8,593 bases of DNA from Methanobacteriota archaeon (GCA_903930505.1 CAIYYQ010000412.1:1-8593); one strand, 5' to 3'. Positions 1 through 6,475 are shown, counted from the stretch's first letter. The notes: a model not told the origin generated them from the letters alone. Program-made: numbers and translations.

Positions 1-58
1 AAACGGTGTCACGTTTGTTTTTCCGTATATGATCTTCTAACATCAGTTGTTTGTCCAT
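1..58 (-). CDS. htpX: HtpX-like M48 metalloprotease, N-terminal fragment (runs off window)
   Basis: An open frame starts at the ATG at 58-56 and runs off the left edge. Its 19 visible codons read MDKQLMLEDHIRKNKRDTV. The N-x-K-R-x-T segment resembles the cytoplasmic start of HtpX-type membrane zinc proteases, just before their first membrane helix. The gene begins 30 bases after the lemA stop on the same strand, and lemA-htpX is a recurrent pair. HtpX proteases are membrane-embedded and take part in quality control of membrane proteins. The catalytic HExxH motif would lie outside the window, so the call depends on the short N-terminus and the neighbour. A weak GAG about 6 bases before the ATG is the only ribosome-binding candidate. 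Confidence 0.6.
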   Translation of the reverse strand, partial: MDKQLMLEDHIRKNKRDTV

Positions 59-88
59 GGTATCTCAAACGGGTGTTACTTGATTTTT

Positions 89-655
89 TTAGAAGGCTAC
101 TTTAGGTACTTCTCGAGATGCCTCTGGGATTTGCAGCATGTCTTTTGCTTTCTTTCCCATGCGGTGTGCAAAGAAGTTTCCTGGGAATGTCTCGATTGTG
201 TTGTTGTAGGATAACACTGAATCGTTGAAGTGTTGTCGTGCGAACGAGATTTTATCTTCCGTGTGAGTGAGTTCATCTTGAAGCTGTAAAAAATTCTGGT
301 TTGCTTTCAAATCAGGGTAATTTTCTGCGACTGCAAATAATGTTTTCAATGCGCCGGTGAGCATATTGTTTGCATTGTTTGCTTCTTGTGGTGATTTTGC
401 ACTCATGATTGCAGCACGCGCATTCGTAACACTTTCCATAGTTCCTCGCTCATGGTTCATATATCCTTTGACGGATTCCATGAGGTTAGGGATAAGATCC
501 GCTCGTCGTTTAAGTTGAACATCAATTTGTGCCCATGCGTTATCTATTCTGTTTTCTGATCTGATTATCCTGTTGTAGATTCCCCAGAATACGAGTAGGA
601 GTATTACTACAATCAGTACAACAAGTAGTATTATTGCCCACAATAATAATTCCAT
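89..655 (-). CDS. lemA: LemA family membrane protein
   Basis: This is a 188-residue protein with one N-terminal membrane helix (about residues 4-26) followed by a soluble helical domain. The family hallmark is clear at residues 37-65: an AWAQIDVQLKRR core, then DLIPNL and VKGY. Further along, ENYPDLKAN (111-119) and FPGNFF (157-162) are also typical of LemA. Length matches the usual 180-200 residues. LemA proteins are thought to be anchored with a short outside N-terminus and a cytoplasmic helical bundle; their molecular role is poorly defined. An ATG five codons upstream (670-668) is possible, but the strong Shine-Dalgarno GGAGGCG at 668-662 overlaps that codon and is correctly spaced for the ATG at 655-653, so I use the latter. 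The htpX-like gene follows after 30 bases and is probably co-transcribed. Confidence 0.93.
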   Translation of the reverse strand: MELLLWAIILLVVLIVVILLLVFWGIYNRIIRSENRIDNAWAQIDVQLKRRADLIPNLMESVKGYMNHERGTMESVTNARAAIMSAKSPQEANNANNMLTGALKTLFAVAENYPDLKANQNFLQLQDELTHTEDKISFARQHFNDSVLSYNNTIETFPGNFFAHRMGKKAKDMLQIPEASREVPKVAF

Positions 656-661
656 TTTTTT

Positions 662-668
662 CGCCTCC
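662..668 (-). promoter_or_regulatory. Shine-Dalgarno site that decides the lemA start
   Basis: Read on the minus strand the site is GGAGGCG, six A residues before the ATG at 655-653. It overlaps the upstream in-frame ATG at 670-668, which therefore cannot use it. This favours the shorter lemA product. Confidence 0.75.
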
Positions 669-713
669 ATTTTTTTATTTTTTCTTTATTTTTTCCACTA
701 TAATATCATTTTT

Positions 714-722
714 TATTTAAAG
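714..722 (-). promoter_or_regulatory. Putative TATA box of the lemA-htpX operon
   Basis: On the minus strand this reads CTTTAAATA, a close match to the archaeal TATA box. Transcription would start near 690, leaving a leader of about 35 bases that contains the GGAGGCG ribosome site. Confidence 0.5.
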
Positions 723-759
723 TTATCGTATCAACTAGAAAAAAACTGGTGTTTTTCTC

Positions 760-772
760 CTTATACTATAAG
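760..772. repeat. 13-base perfect palindrome CTTATA-C-TATAAG
   Basis: This inverted repeat has 6-base arms and a 1-base centre. It lies in the divergent spacer between lemA and the gene at 864. It could be an operator, or a second TATA-like element for the plus-strand gene, which would give a leader of about 70 bases. AT-rich palindromes of this size can arise by chance. The remainder of the 656-863 spacer holds an AGA(n)C/GTTTTTCT imperfect inverted repeat (737-758) and the promoter elements listed separately. Confidence 0.3.
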
Positions 773-832
773 AGGTTATACTGTTTCATTGTTTTTAGAG
801 ACAAAGGAAGGAAAAATTAATGTCAGTCCCTC

Positions 833-840
833 AGTATATC
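833..840 (+). promoter_or_regulatory. Putative TATA box for a leaderless transcript of the gene at 864
   Basis: AGTATATC occupies -31 to -24 relative to the ATG at 864, the spacing expected if transcription starts at or just before the start codon. No Shine-Dalgarno sequence precedes that ATG, which fits a leaderless messenger. Confidence 0.4.
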
Positions 841-863
841 TCTTCTTATATCTTGGTGTATTT

Positions 864-1292
864 ATGTCGAAATGTCAAAAATGTAATGATGATGTCCCTT
901 TTGTTACTGATAAAAAAATGATGGTGCTGTATTCTCTTTATCTTGCGTTAGCAGCGATCGCATGGTATGTATTTGTTACCACTGCAAATACTGCGATTAT
1001 TGCAGTGATGTGGAAATATTCTATGATGTATGATGTGAACACCTTTCTTTTTGCAGGCGTCTTGTTCATCTCAGGTCTGCTGCTTATCTTCACCTGTCTG
1101 GGAATGATCCGAGGAAAATCCTTTGTGAGGTATACGGGTCTTGCTGGATCTGCATTGCTGTTTCTTTACCCCTTGTATCTCCTGGTCTTTGATACCTATG
1201 TTCCTTATGCATATCTTCAAATGTTGCTGGTGATTATCCCAGCGATTATCATGTTCATTATCACTTTGTTGTTATGGAAAAAATACTCATAA
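864..1292 (+). CDS. Hypothetical four-helix membrane protein with N-terminal CxxC
   Basis: I do not recognise this 142-residue protein. It begins MSKCQKCNDDVPF, a single CxxC pair resembling half of a zinc knuckle. Four hydrophobic segments follow, at about residues 19-40, 57-82, 89-108 and 114-137, and it ends in a short basic tail (WKKYS). The short N-terminus carrying the CxxC pair is probably cytoplasmic. A longer frame opens at a TTG at 789 and would add 25 residues. I prefer the ATG at 864 because it places the CxxC at the N-terminus and has a TATA-like element at the right distance for leaderless expression. It is divergent from lemA. No function can be assigned; metal binding or dimer formation through the cysteines is only a possibility. 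Confidence 0.7.
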   Translation: MSKCQKCNDDVPFVTDKKMMVLYSLYLALAAIAWYVFVTTANTAIIAVMWKYSMMYDVNTFLFAGVLFISGLLLIFTCLGMIRGKSFVRYTGLAGSALLFLYPLYLLVFDTYVPYAYLQMLLVIIPAIIMFIITLLLWKKYS

Positions 1293-1293
1293 A

Positions 1294-1336
1294 TCCTTCC
1301 TCTCTTTTTACTTAAAGAAATTATCTGATTTTTTTT
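1294..1336 (+). terminator. Pyrimidine/T-rich terminator region
   Basis: A CT-rich tract containing TTTTT begins just after the stop codon at 1292, and a run of eight T follows at 1329-1336. T runs without a stem are the usual archaeal termination signal. The next gene starts at 1394, so the two are probably separate transcripts. Confidence 0.45.
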
Positions 1337-1393
1337 GCACACAATACCCCTATCCAAAATGTTGTTATCGCAGGCGGGATACTTTAAAAACGA

Positions 1394-1864
1394 ATGAATC
1401 TTGATTTCCCAACAAATGAAAGATTTCAGATTTTGTATCGTGCTGCAGTTGGTATGCTCTTTACAGCAGCATTAATTGAAATTGCTGTCCCGCTAAGTTT
1501 TGGAATGCAAGTTCTTTCATCACCAGCAATGATTGGAATACATTTTTGTGCTGGTTTTTGTATTTTTCTTTTTCTCGGTACAATATATGCTATGTGGAAA
1601 GAAAATCGAATCGCTCGTGGTGAAGCCAAGCCTTTTTTTTCAAAACAAGAAGAATTTGATAAAAAACAGACATTTGTGTTCTTAATCGTGGTATTATATG
1701 TGAGCATAGCTCCGACAGCTTTTGCATTATATTGTATGAAAAACACATATTTCTGTTCACAATCTTTTGTAAATCAAATAATCTATTTAGTATTAGGTTT
1801 TGTTATCTTAATCTCTGTTGGAGTAGCAATAGCAAATTTTGGTTTGAAAACAAAAAAATCCTAA
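1394..1864 (+). CDS. Hypothetical four-helix membrane protein
   Basis: This 156-residue protein is unrecognised. Hydrophobic segments lie at about residues 14-36, 45-67, 91-112 and 126-150. A charged loop between helices 2 and 3 (about 69-90, WKENRIARGEAK then KQEEFDKK) and a basic C-terminus (LKTKKS) suggest both face the cytoplasm. The start is uncertain. No Shine-Dalgarno sequence lies at a normal distance, and the TATA-like CTTTAAAAAC sits only about 10 bases before the ATG at 1394. If that element is the promoter, translation would start at the next in-frame ATG (1454, residue 21), which would cut into helix 1. The gene is more A-rich than its neighbours. It converges with the beta-helix gene at 1919-2797. 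No role can be proposed. Confidence 0.7.
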   Translation: MNLDFPTNERFQILYRAAVGMLFTAALIEIAVPLSFGMQVLSSPAMIGIHFCAGFCIFLFLGTIYAMWKENRIARGEAKPFFSKQEEFDKKQTFVFLIVVLYVSIAPTAFALYCMKNTYFCSQSFVNQIIYLVLGFVILISVGVAIANFGLKTKKS

Positions 1865-1918
1865 AAACCACACCCTTCTTTTTGTAATAACAATCAAATC
1901 ATTCAAACAATTATCTGG

Positions 1919-2797
1919 TTATCTTACTTTCTTTCTCAGCACAACAAAAACAATCAGAATAAGAACAATTACAATCACCAAAGAAAACGCGGAGAGATCA
2001 TACTCTTCCTCGTAAGAAACACGGTTCTCTGAAAACGAATTACTGCAAACCGCGGTATGATACTCGGGGGGAGGTACATGCAAACCGATGTTATTTCCGA
2101 TAAACTGATTATTCATCACATGGTTCCCAAATGAATCACGAATGTTCACCCCGCAGAACCCATTGTACCCCAGCGTATTCCCACTGATTGTATTGTTATT
2201 AGAGGATTCATACAACCCAAACCCGTTCGATGGCTGATGAATCACAATATTTCCTATGAGACGGTTGTTTGAGGATCTACTGAAATAAATCCCGCATTGA
2301 TGATTGTTCGCGATATAATTCTCAGAAATCACGTTCTCACTGGAGAAATATGACATATGCATCCCATAATAATTATCAACAATCGTGTTTCCCGTAATCG
2401 TATTGTCTGCTGATCCCACACAAATCCCTGCATCAGGAAACACAAGCCCGCCCCAAGTGATGGTAAACCCAGTGATCTTCACCTGATCAGCAGAAAGGAT
2501 AATCACGCATCCAGTCCCGCTCCCGTTAATAACTGTCGTGTTTTTATCTTCTCCAACCAATTGAACACTTGTGTTTACAACTAGGTTCTCATGATACGTA
2601 CCATTGAATACAAACACTGCATCCCCGACATGTGCTGCGTTGATCGCATCCTGAATTTTCGTATAGTTCCCGATGCCGCTTCCACCAACATACAACACAA
2701 CACCAGTTGATGGCTCGCAAACTCCTTTAGGAGCGCATCCGACAACGATGCAAAAAAATAGCAAACCCGCAATACAAATTGATTGATATCTTTTCAT
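1919..2797 (-). CDS. NosD-like right-handed beta-helix protein, secreted and membrane-anchored
   Basis: This 292-residue extracytoplasmic protein has an N-terminal signal segment (about 1-20), a parallel beta-helix region (about 34-260), and a C-terminal membrane helix (about 271-287) ending in RKKVR. The helix region opens with the YTKIQDAINAAHVGD and GTYHENLVV segments seen in NosD/pectate-lyase-fold proteins. It continues with repeated N-x-I-x-x-N coils such as NTITGNTIVDN (132-142), NVISENYI (155-162), NRLIGNIVI (178-186) and NTISGNTLGYN (202-212). These repeats match the periplasmic copper-binding/NosD and CASH-type repeat families. Residues VVGC (18-21) also look like a lipobox, so the N-terminus could be lipid-modified as well. 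This is not the nitrous-oxide reductase accessory NosD, since no nos genes are nearby. A surface-exposed carbohydrate-binding or processing role is possible. It shares a divergent promoter region with the glycosyltransferase gene at 2875. Confidence 0.85.
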   Translation of the reverse strand: MKRYQSICIAGLLFFCIVVGCAPKGVCEPSTGVVLYVGGSGIGNYTKIQDAINAAHVGDAVFVFNGTYHENLVVNTSVQLVGEDKNTTVINGSGTGCVIILSADQVKITGFTITWGGLVFPDAGICVGSADNTITGNTIVDNYYGMHMSYFSSENVISENYIANNHQCGIYFSRSSNNRLIGNIVIHQPSNGFGLYESSNNNTISGNTLGYNGFCGVNIRDSFGNHVMNNQFIGNNIGLHVPPPEYHTAVCSNSFSENRVSYEEEYDLSAFSLVIVIVLILIVFVVLRKKVR

Positions 2798-2832
2798 AGA
2801 AATCTCTTTTCAAGACATAGGAAAGCAGATAC

Positions 2833-2843
2833 CATATATTTTA
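2833..2843. promoter_or_regulatory. Shared bidirectional TATA element between the beta-helix gene and the biosynthetic cluster
   Basis: The spacer between the two divergent genes is only 77 bases and contains one AT-rich core, CATATATTTTA, which reads TAAAATATATG on the other strand. Plus-strand transcription from it would start near 2866, giving an almost leaderless message for the ATG at 2875, which lacks a Shine-Dalgarno. Minus-strand transcription would start near 2812, leaving a leader of about 15 bases with a weak GAGA site before the ATG at 2797. Confidence 0.5.
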
Positions 2844-2874
2844 TCATTTCTTTTGCTATACCCTATCTCCAATC

Positions 2875-3597
2875 ATGACAGACAAAAAAGAAAAACCAAC
2901 CCCATGCCTCTTTTCCATCATCATTCCTGTCCTTCATGAAGCACAGACCATCAACACATTACTGAAACACATTCATCAGACACAAACCAATGAAACATAT
3001 GAAATCATCGTTGTTGACGGAAGCACCAAGAAAGACACCATCCAGACTATTGAAGATCCAACGGTGATAGCACTTGCAACATCCAAGGGACGCGCAAAAC
3101 AAATGAATGCAGGTGCAGACCGCGCAAAAGGAGACGTCCTTGTGTTTCTCCACGCGGATACATTCCTACCTGAAAACGCGCTCATAAAAATCAGGGAAAC
3201 TTTAAAACAAAAAAAATACGTTGGCGGAGCATTCACACTCGATGTCGACTCTAACAAACCTCTGCTTAAGGTCATCGCAACATTATCAACGGTTCGATCT
3301 CAGCTGACACGAATCCCCTATGGAGATCAAGTTATTTTTCTACGAAAAACATATTTTGAAAAACTAGGAGGATACCCTGATCTTCCACTGATGGAAGACC
3401 TTGAACTCATGTTACGGATCAAAAAATCAAAAGGAAAAATACGGATTCTCCCTAATCGCGTTGTCACATCCGCTCGACGATGGGAACACAACGGGGCATT
3501 TTCAACGACCCTGGTGAATATTTTTATTCTCGCGCTTTATCGCATCGGAGTCCCAGCAGATAAATTAACGAAATGGCATCGATACCCGGAAGATTAA
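2875..3597 (+). CDS. Family 2 glycosyltransferase, rSAM/selenodomain-associated transferase 2 (TIGR04283-like)
   Basis: This is a 240-residue GT-A fold glycosyltransferase with no membrane helix of its own. The nucleotide-sugar site is marked by FSIIIPVLHE (13-22), VVDGS (46-50) and FLHADT (91-96, in the place of the DxD metal motif). Downstream are PYGDQ (148-152), the acidic MEDLEL (173-178), and TSARRWEHNG (198-207). The KGRAKQMNAGA segment (71-81) and the SARRW signature are characteristic of the TIGR04283 group, annotated as arsenosugar biosynthesis glycosyltransferase or rSAM/selenodomain-associated transferase 2. It is the first gene of the cluster, 61 bases before the ArsS-like gene, which has its own TATA box. 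Its partner transferase lies at 6476-7162. The donor and acceptor are not known; transfer of a sugar to a modified nucleoside or riboside is the family-level expectation. Confidence 0.9.
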   Translation: MTDKKEKPTPCLFSIIIPVLHEAQTINTLLKHIHQTQTNETYEIIVVDGSTKKDTIQTIEDPTVIALATSKGRAKQMNAGADRAKGDVLVFLHADTFLPENALIKIRETLKQKKYVGGAFTLDVDSNKPLLKVIATLSTVRSQLTRIPYGDQVIFLRKTYFEKLGGYPDLPLMEDLELMLRIKKSKGKIRILPNRVVTSARRWEHNGAFSTTLVNIFILALYRIGVPADKLTKWHRYPED

Positions 3598-3608
3598 CGA
3601 AAAGAAAT

Positions 3609-3649
3609 CTTTAAATGGTTATCGTGATTGAAAGACTTGTTTTTCGGAG
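3609..3649 (+). promoter_or_regulatory. TATA box and ribosome site for the ArsS-like gene
   Basis: CTTTAAATGG at 3609-3618, preceded by purine-rich AAAGAAA resembling a TFB recognition element, is a convincing archaeal promoter. Transcription would start near 3637-3640. A CGGAG at 3645-3649 lies 9 bases before the ATG at 3659. The radical SAM gene and those behind it can therefore be transcribed apart from the glycosyltransferase at 2875. Confidence 0.6.
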
Positions 3650-3658
3650 TTAAAAACA

Positions 3659-4612
3659 ATGGATGATTTTGAGCAAAAAATAAAAGAGATCACCGGGAAA
3701 AAACTTCAATGTGATTCGCTTGGAACCATGCAGGTAAACATCGGTTTTCAATGCAACCAAGAATGCAGACATTGCCATGTGCAGGGGTCACCGTCCAGAG
3801 TTGAGATGATGGAATGGTCAACGATGCAAACAATTCTTGAAGTGACCAAGCAATTACCAGGTTGTTTCATTGATATCACTGGTGGGACTCCGGAGCTTCA
3901 TCCGCATTTAACCAGATTTATCCAAGGTTTTTATGCCCAAGATCATCCGGTGCAAGTTCGAACAAATCTTACAACGCTTCAGGAATCTAAATCGAAAAAA
4001 CTCGTTGATTTTTTTCGCAATAATCACGTTCAACTCGTAGCGTCATTACCCTGTTACTTGGAAGAAAACGTGCGTTTACAACGAGGAAAAGATGTCTTTG
4101 AAAAAAGTATAAAATCACTGCAGATGTTAAATACAATTGGATATGGTGTCGATTCCTCGTTATCACTCACACTCGTATTTAACCCCCTTAATCCAGTGTT
4201 ACCTCCTGAGCAATCAGAACTCGAAAAAGATTATCATCGGGTGTTAGGTGAGGAATACGGGATTAGCTTCACGCGTTTAATCACAATAACAAATATGCCG
4301 ATCGGACGTTTTCTCCAGAATTTACAACAGAAAAACCAGGAGAAACAATACCGAAATTTACTCAAAACCTCGTTTAACCCACACACGATACCAGGGTTGA
4401 TGTGTCGGCATCAGATTAACATTGGATGGGATGGAACGTTGTATGATTGTGATTTTAATCTTGCACTTGAATTACCAATGGCTTCAACAGTACCACATCA
4501 TATCAAAGATTTTGATATGGAAAAATTGTCTCATCGGTTGATTTCCACAGGGAATCATTGTTTTGGTTGCACAGCAGGTCATGGATCATCTTGCGGAGGA
4601 GCACTCGTATAA
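3659..4612 (+). CDS. arsS: ArsS-like radical SAM/Cys-rich protein (rSAM_SeCys family, TIGR04167-like)
   Basis: This 317-residue protein is a radical SAM enzyme. The [4Fe-4S]/SAM cluster motif is CNQECRHC (C32, C36, C39), followed by DITGGTPELHP (72-82), the SAM-binding GG region. VASLPCY (127-133) and FNPLNP (174-179) are also typical. The C-terminal Cys-rich (DUF3641-type) domain shows MCRHQINIGWDGTLYDCDFN (C249, C264) and ends in HCFGCTAGHGSSCGG (300-314; C301, C304, C312), probably binding further clusters. In cyanobacteria ArsS works after ArsM to join a dimethylarsenic group to a 5'-deoxyadenosyl unit. Some family members carry selenocysteine in the C-terminal domain; here the codon for C312 is TGC, so this is a cysteine form. 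It is followed after 16 bases by the VTT membrane protein. The family call is strong; the arsenic substrate is inferred from homologues and no ArsM is in the window. Confidence 0.9.
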   Translation: MDDFEQKIKEITGKKLQCDSLGTMQVNIGFQCNQECRHCHVQGSPSRVEMMEWSTMQTILEVTKQLPGCFIDITGGTPELHPHLTRFIQGFYAQDHPVQVRTNLTTLQESKSKKLVDFFRNNHVQLVASLPCYLEENVRLQRGKDVFEKSIKSLQMLNTIGYGVDSSLSLTLVFNPLNPVLPPEQSELEKDYHRVLGEEYGISFTRLITITNMPIGRFLQNLQQKNQEKQYRNLLKTSFNPHTIPGLMCRHQINIGWDGTLYDCDFNLALELPMASTVPHHIKDFDMEKLSHRLISTGNHCFGCTAGHGSSCGGALV

Positions 4613-4628
4613 ACAAACAGGAAAAAAT

Positions 4629-5339
4629 ATGAACGAACTTCAAGAACAAGCCTCTCTAAAAAATGAGGACGTAAAAAATCATCATGATCTTTGGAAGCCT
4701 ATTTTTTTACTTTCGGTTGTTGTTGCAGTGCTAATCGCAGGGTTTATCTTTGGGTTTGACAGGATTCTGGGGAATATCCAAGGGTGGATTCAGTCGCTTG
4801 GCATCTGGGGGCCATTTGGATTCATGCTGGTCTACATAGGGGTCGTTGTTGCTGCGCTCCCTGGAACAATCCTTGGTGTGATCGCAGGAGCAGTATTTGG
4901 GTCTGTGATTGGTGTAATCCTTGTCAGTATTTCGTCAACAATTGCATCGAGTATCACGTTTCTCATCGCACGGTATTTCGCACGTGATGCAGTCTCTCGA
5001 TGGCTTTCACGACATGAAAAATTCCGTTTGATTGACGAACTCACTGAAAAACAAGGTGCGCTTATCGTTGGCATCGCTCGATTAATACCCTTATTTCCCT
5101 TTAACCTGTTAAATTACGGGTTCGGATTAACAAAAGTCAGATTCCGCGTTTATGTGTTTTGGTCATGGCTCTGTATGCTTCCAGGCACAATTGTTGTTGT
5201 CGTAGGCGCCGATGTTATCGCACAAAGTCTTCGCAAAGGCACAATCCCATGGATATTACTTGGCATCGTCAGCGTTTTTATCGTTATCCTTCTTTTCGCA
5301 ACGTGGTATCTTCGAAAAAAAGTTGGAAAAATGAAATGA
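4629..5339 (+). CDS. TVP38/TMEM64 family (VTT domain) membrane protein
   Basis: This is a 236-residue polytopic membrane protein of the DedA/TVP38 superfamily. A charged N-terminus (1-23) precedes a membrane helix at 24-42. The VTT (SNARE-associated) domain follows: VVVAALPGTILGVIAGAVFG (72-91), a second hydrophobic stretch at 93-114, and the hallmark IARLIPLFPFNLLNYGFGLT (149-168). After that come WLCMLPGTIVVVVGA (180-194) and a last helix at about 207-227 with a basic tail. Members are proposed to move or scramble lipids or to carry small solutes. Related membrane proteins accompany this type of radical SAM cluster, suggesting export or membrane handling of the product. The frame is open upstream from a TTG at 4563 inside the ArsS gene, but the ATG at 4629 has an AGGA at 4619-4622 and gives a normal family N-terminus. 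Its stop is one base before the next ATG. Confidence 0.88.
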   Translation: MNELQEQASLKNEDVKNHHDLWKPIFLLSVVVAVLIAGFIFGFDRILGNIQGWIQSLGIWGPFGFMLVYIGVVVAALPGTILGVIAGAVFGSVIGVILVSISSTIASSITFLIARYFARDAVSRWLSRHEKFRLIDELTEKQGALIVGIARLIPLFPFNLLNYGFGLTKVRFRVYVFWSWLCMLPGTIVVVVGADVIAQSLRKGTIPWILLGIVSVFIVILLFATWYLRKKVGKMK

Positions 5340-5340
5340 T

Positions 5341-6465
5341 ATGAATAAAAAAATTAGCCTTGCTGAAGAGATCGGTGCTCATGTTGAAGAGGAAATTCCT
5401 CAGTGTATTCTTTGTAATCGATGTATAGATGCTTGTCCCGTAACAAAAAAAGGTTTTTCGATTGAAGAATTAAATATTGCGACAAAACCAGAAACGAGCA
5501 TTTCTGATGGTATCAAATCATTTGTGTTTTCTTGTGTTCAATGTGGACGATGTGCCCCTGTATGTCCCAAAGGACTTCATCGGGATGAAATGATGCTTGT
5601 TTGTAAATATAAACTTCGCAAGGAGAAGCCATATGGATACAAACGGTATCTTGCGATCCGCGGCCCAGATCTTGGTCCGATTGCGCAAACCGCACAAGGA
5701 TTGTATGTTGCGATGAAAATGCAGAAAGCATCTGATCTTGCGCGTCATATGGAAACAGTTCCTTCTTCACAGGAGTCAGTATTGTTTTATCCAGGTTGTT
5801 ATATTTATTCGTTTGAGACGATACGGCGGACGAAACGACTTCTTGATCATGTTGGGACTCCGTATGTTGTGTTAGGTGGATTGACTACGTGTTGTGGTGT
5901 TCCTCAATTACTGCAAGGGGAGTTTGATTTGGCTGATCACTGCATGGAAGCGTTGCATGAGAAAATACAGAAATGTAATCCTTCTATTATTCTGACTGGT
6001 TGCGCAGAATGCTTAGAGGCGCTCCTTAGGATAAAAAAACGATATCATGGCACATTTGAGGTGTATAGTGTTGCGGAATATCTGATGCAACATGTTGAGA
6101 AATTCCCAGCGTTAAGAATACGAGATGCGGTGACGTTTCATGATTCGTGTCGATTGACCAGACGGTATAAACGAGACGATGCCGCTCGTAAGGCTATCAG
6201 TCGATTTAGTACTCTTGTTGAAATGCAGAATATTCGCGATCAGGCGTTGTGTTGTTATCATTGGAATTACGACTATGATTCTGCGAATACAAAAAATCGT
6301 ATCGCTAGACTCGCTGAAGCAGAAAAATATGCTAAAACCATGGTGTGTGATTGTCTAACTTGTTATGAGGAATATAGTAAAATAAAATCAGAAATTGAAG
6401 TGATTGATATTCTGCAGCTTTTTGAGGAAGCCTTAAAAAAAGAAAACCTACCGAAATCTTCATAG
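5341..6465 (+). CDS. HdrD/GlpC-like iron-sulfur oxidoreductase (two 4Fe-4S plus two CCG domains)
   Basis: This 374-residue soluble electron-transfer protein resembles the HdrD/GlpC/LutA group. Two ferredoxin-type motifs are present, CILCNRCIDACP (C22, C25, C28, C32) and CVQCGRCAPVCP (C65, C68, C71, C75). They are followed by two cysteine-rich CCG domains. The first has C153, CCG at 184-186 and CAEC at 221-224. The second has C270, CC at 304-305 and CLTC at 338-341, but the glycine after the cysteine pair is replaced by tyrosine (CCYHW). CCG domains in heterodisulfide reductase bind the catalytic [4Fe-4S] clusters that split disulfides. No flavin or membrane segment is evident, so an electron partner must be encoded elsewhere. 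The ATG is one base after the preceding stop, so translation is probably coupled. In this cluster it may feed electrons to the radical SAM enzyme or reduce a thiol/selenol intermediate; that is inference. Confidence 0.88.
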   Translation: MNKKISLAEEIGAHVEEEIPQCILCNRCIDACPVTKKGFSIEELNIATKPETSISDGIKSFVFSCVQCGRCAPVCPKGLHRDEMMLVCKYKLRKEKPYGYKRYLAIRGPDLGPIAQTAQGLYVAMKMQKASDLARHMETVPSSQESVLFYPGCYIYSFETIRRTKRLLDHVGTPYVVLGGLTTCCGVPQLLQGEFDLADHCMEALHEKIQKCNPSIILTGCAECLEALLRIKKRYHGTFEVYSVAEYLMQHVEKFPALRIRDAVTFHDSCRLTRRYKRDDAARKAISRFSTLVEMQNIRDQALCCYHWNYDYDSANTKNRIARLAEAEKYAKTMVCDCLTCYEEYSKIKSEIEVIDILQLFEEALKKENLPKSS

Positions 6466-6475
6466 ATGTGTGATT

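Noticed and set aside
1..16. AAACG...CGTTT inverted repeat at the window start
   Set aside because: It is within the coding part of the HtpX-like fragment, has short arms, and shows no associated T run or repeat copies.
789..863. N-terminal extension of the CxxC membrane protein from a TTG
   Set aside because: There is no well-placed ribosome site, the start codon is rare, and the TATA-like element at 833-840 fits leaderless expression from the ATG at 864.
1426..1746. 106-codon minus-strand open frame
   Set aside because: It lies fully within the plus-strand membrane protein gene at 1394-1864, and its translation has no family features or sensible start context.
4563..4628. Upstream extension of the VTT protein from a TTG, overlapping the ArsS-like gene
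   Set aside because: The extra 22 residues are an out-of-frame reading of the conserved ArsS C-terminus, and the ATG at 4629 has a better ribosome site.
5513..5770. Minus-strand open frames of 76-85 codons
   Set aside because: They are antisense to the iron-sulfur protein, whose cysteine motifs prove the plus-strand frame.
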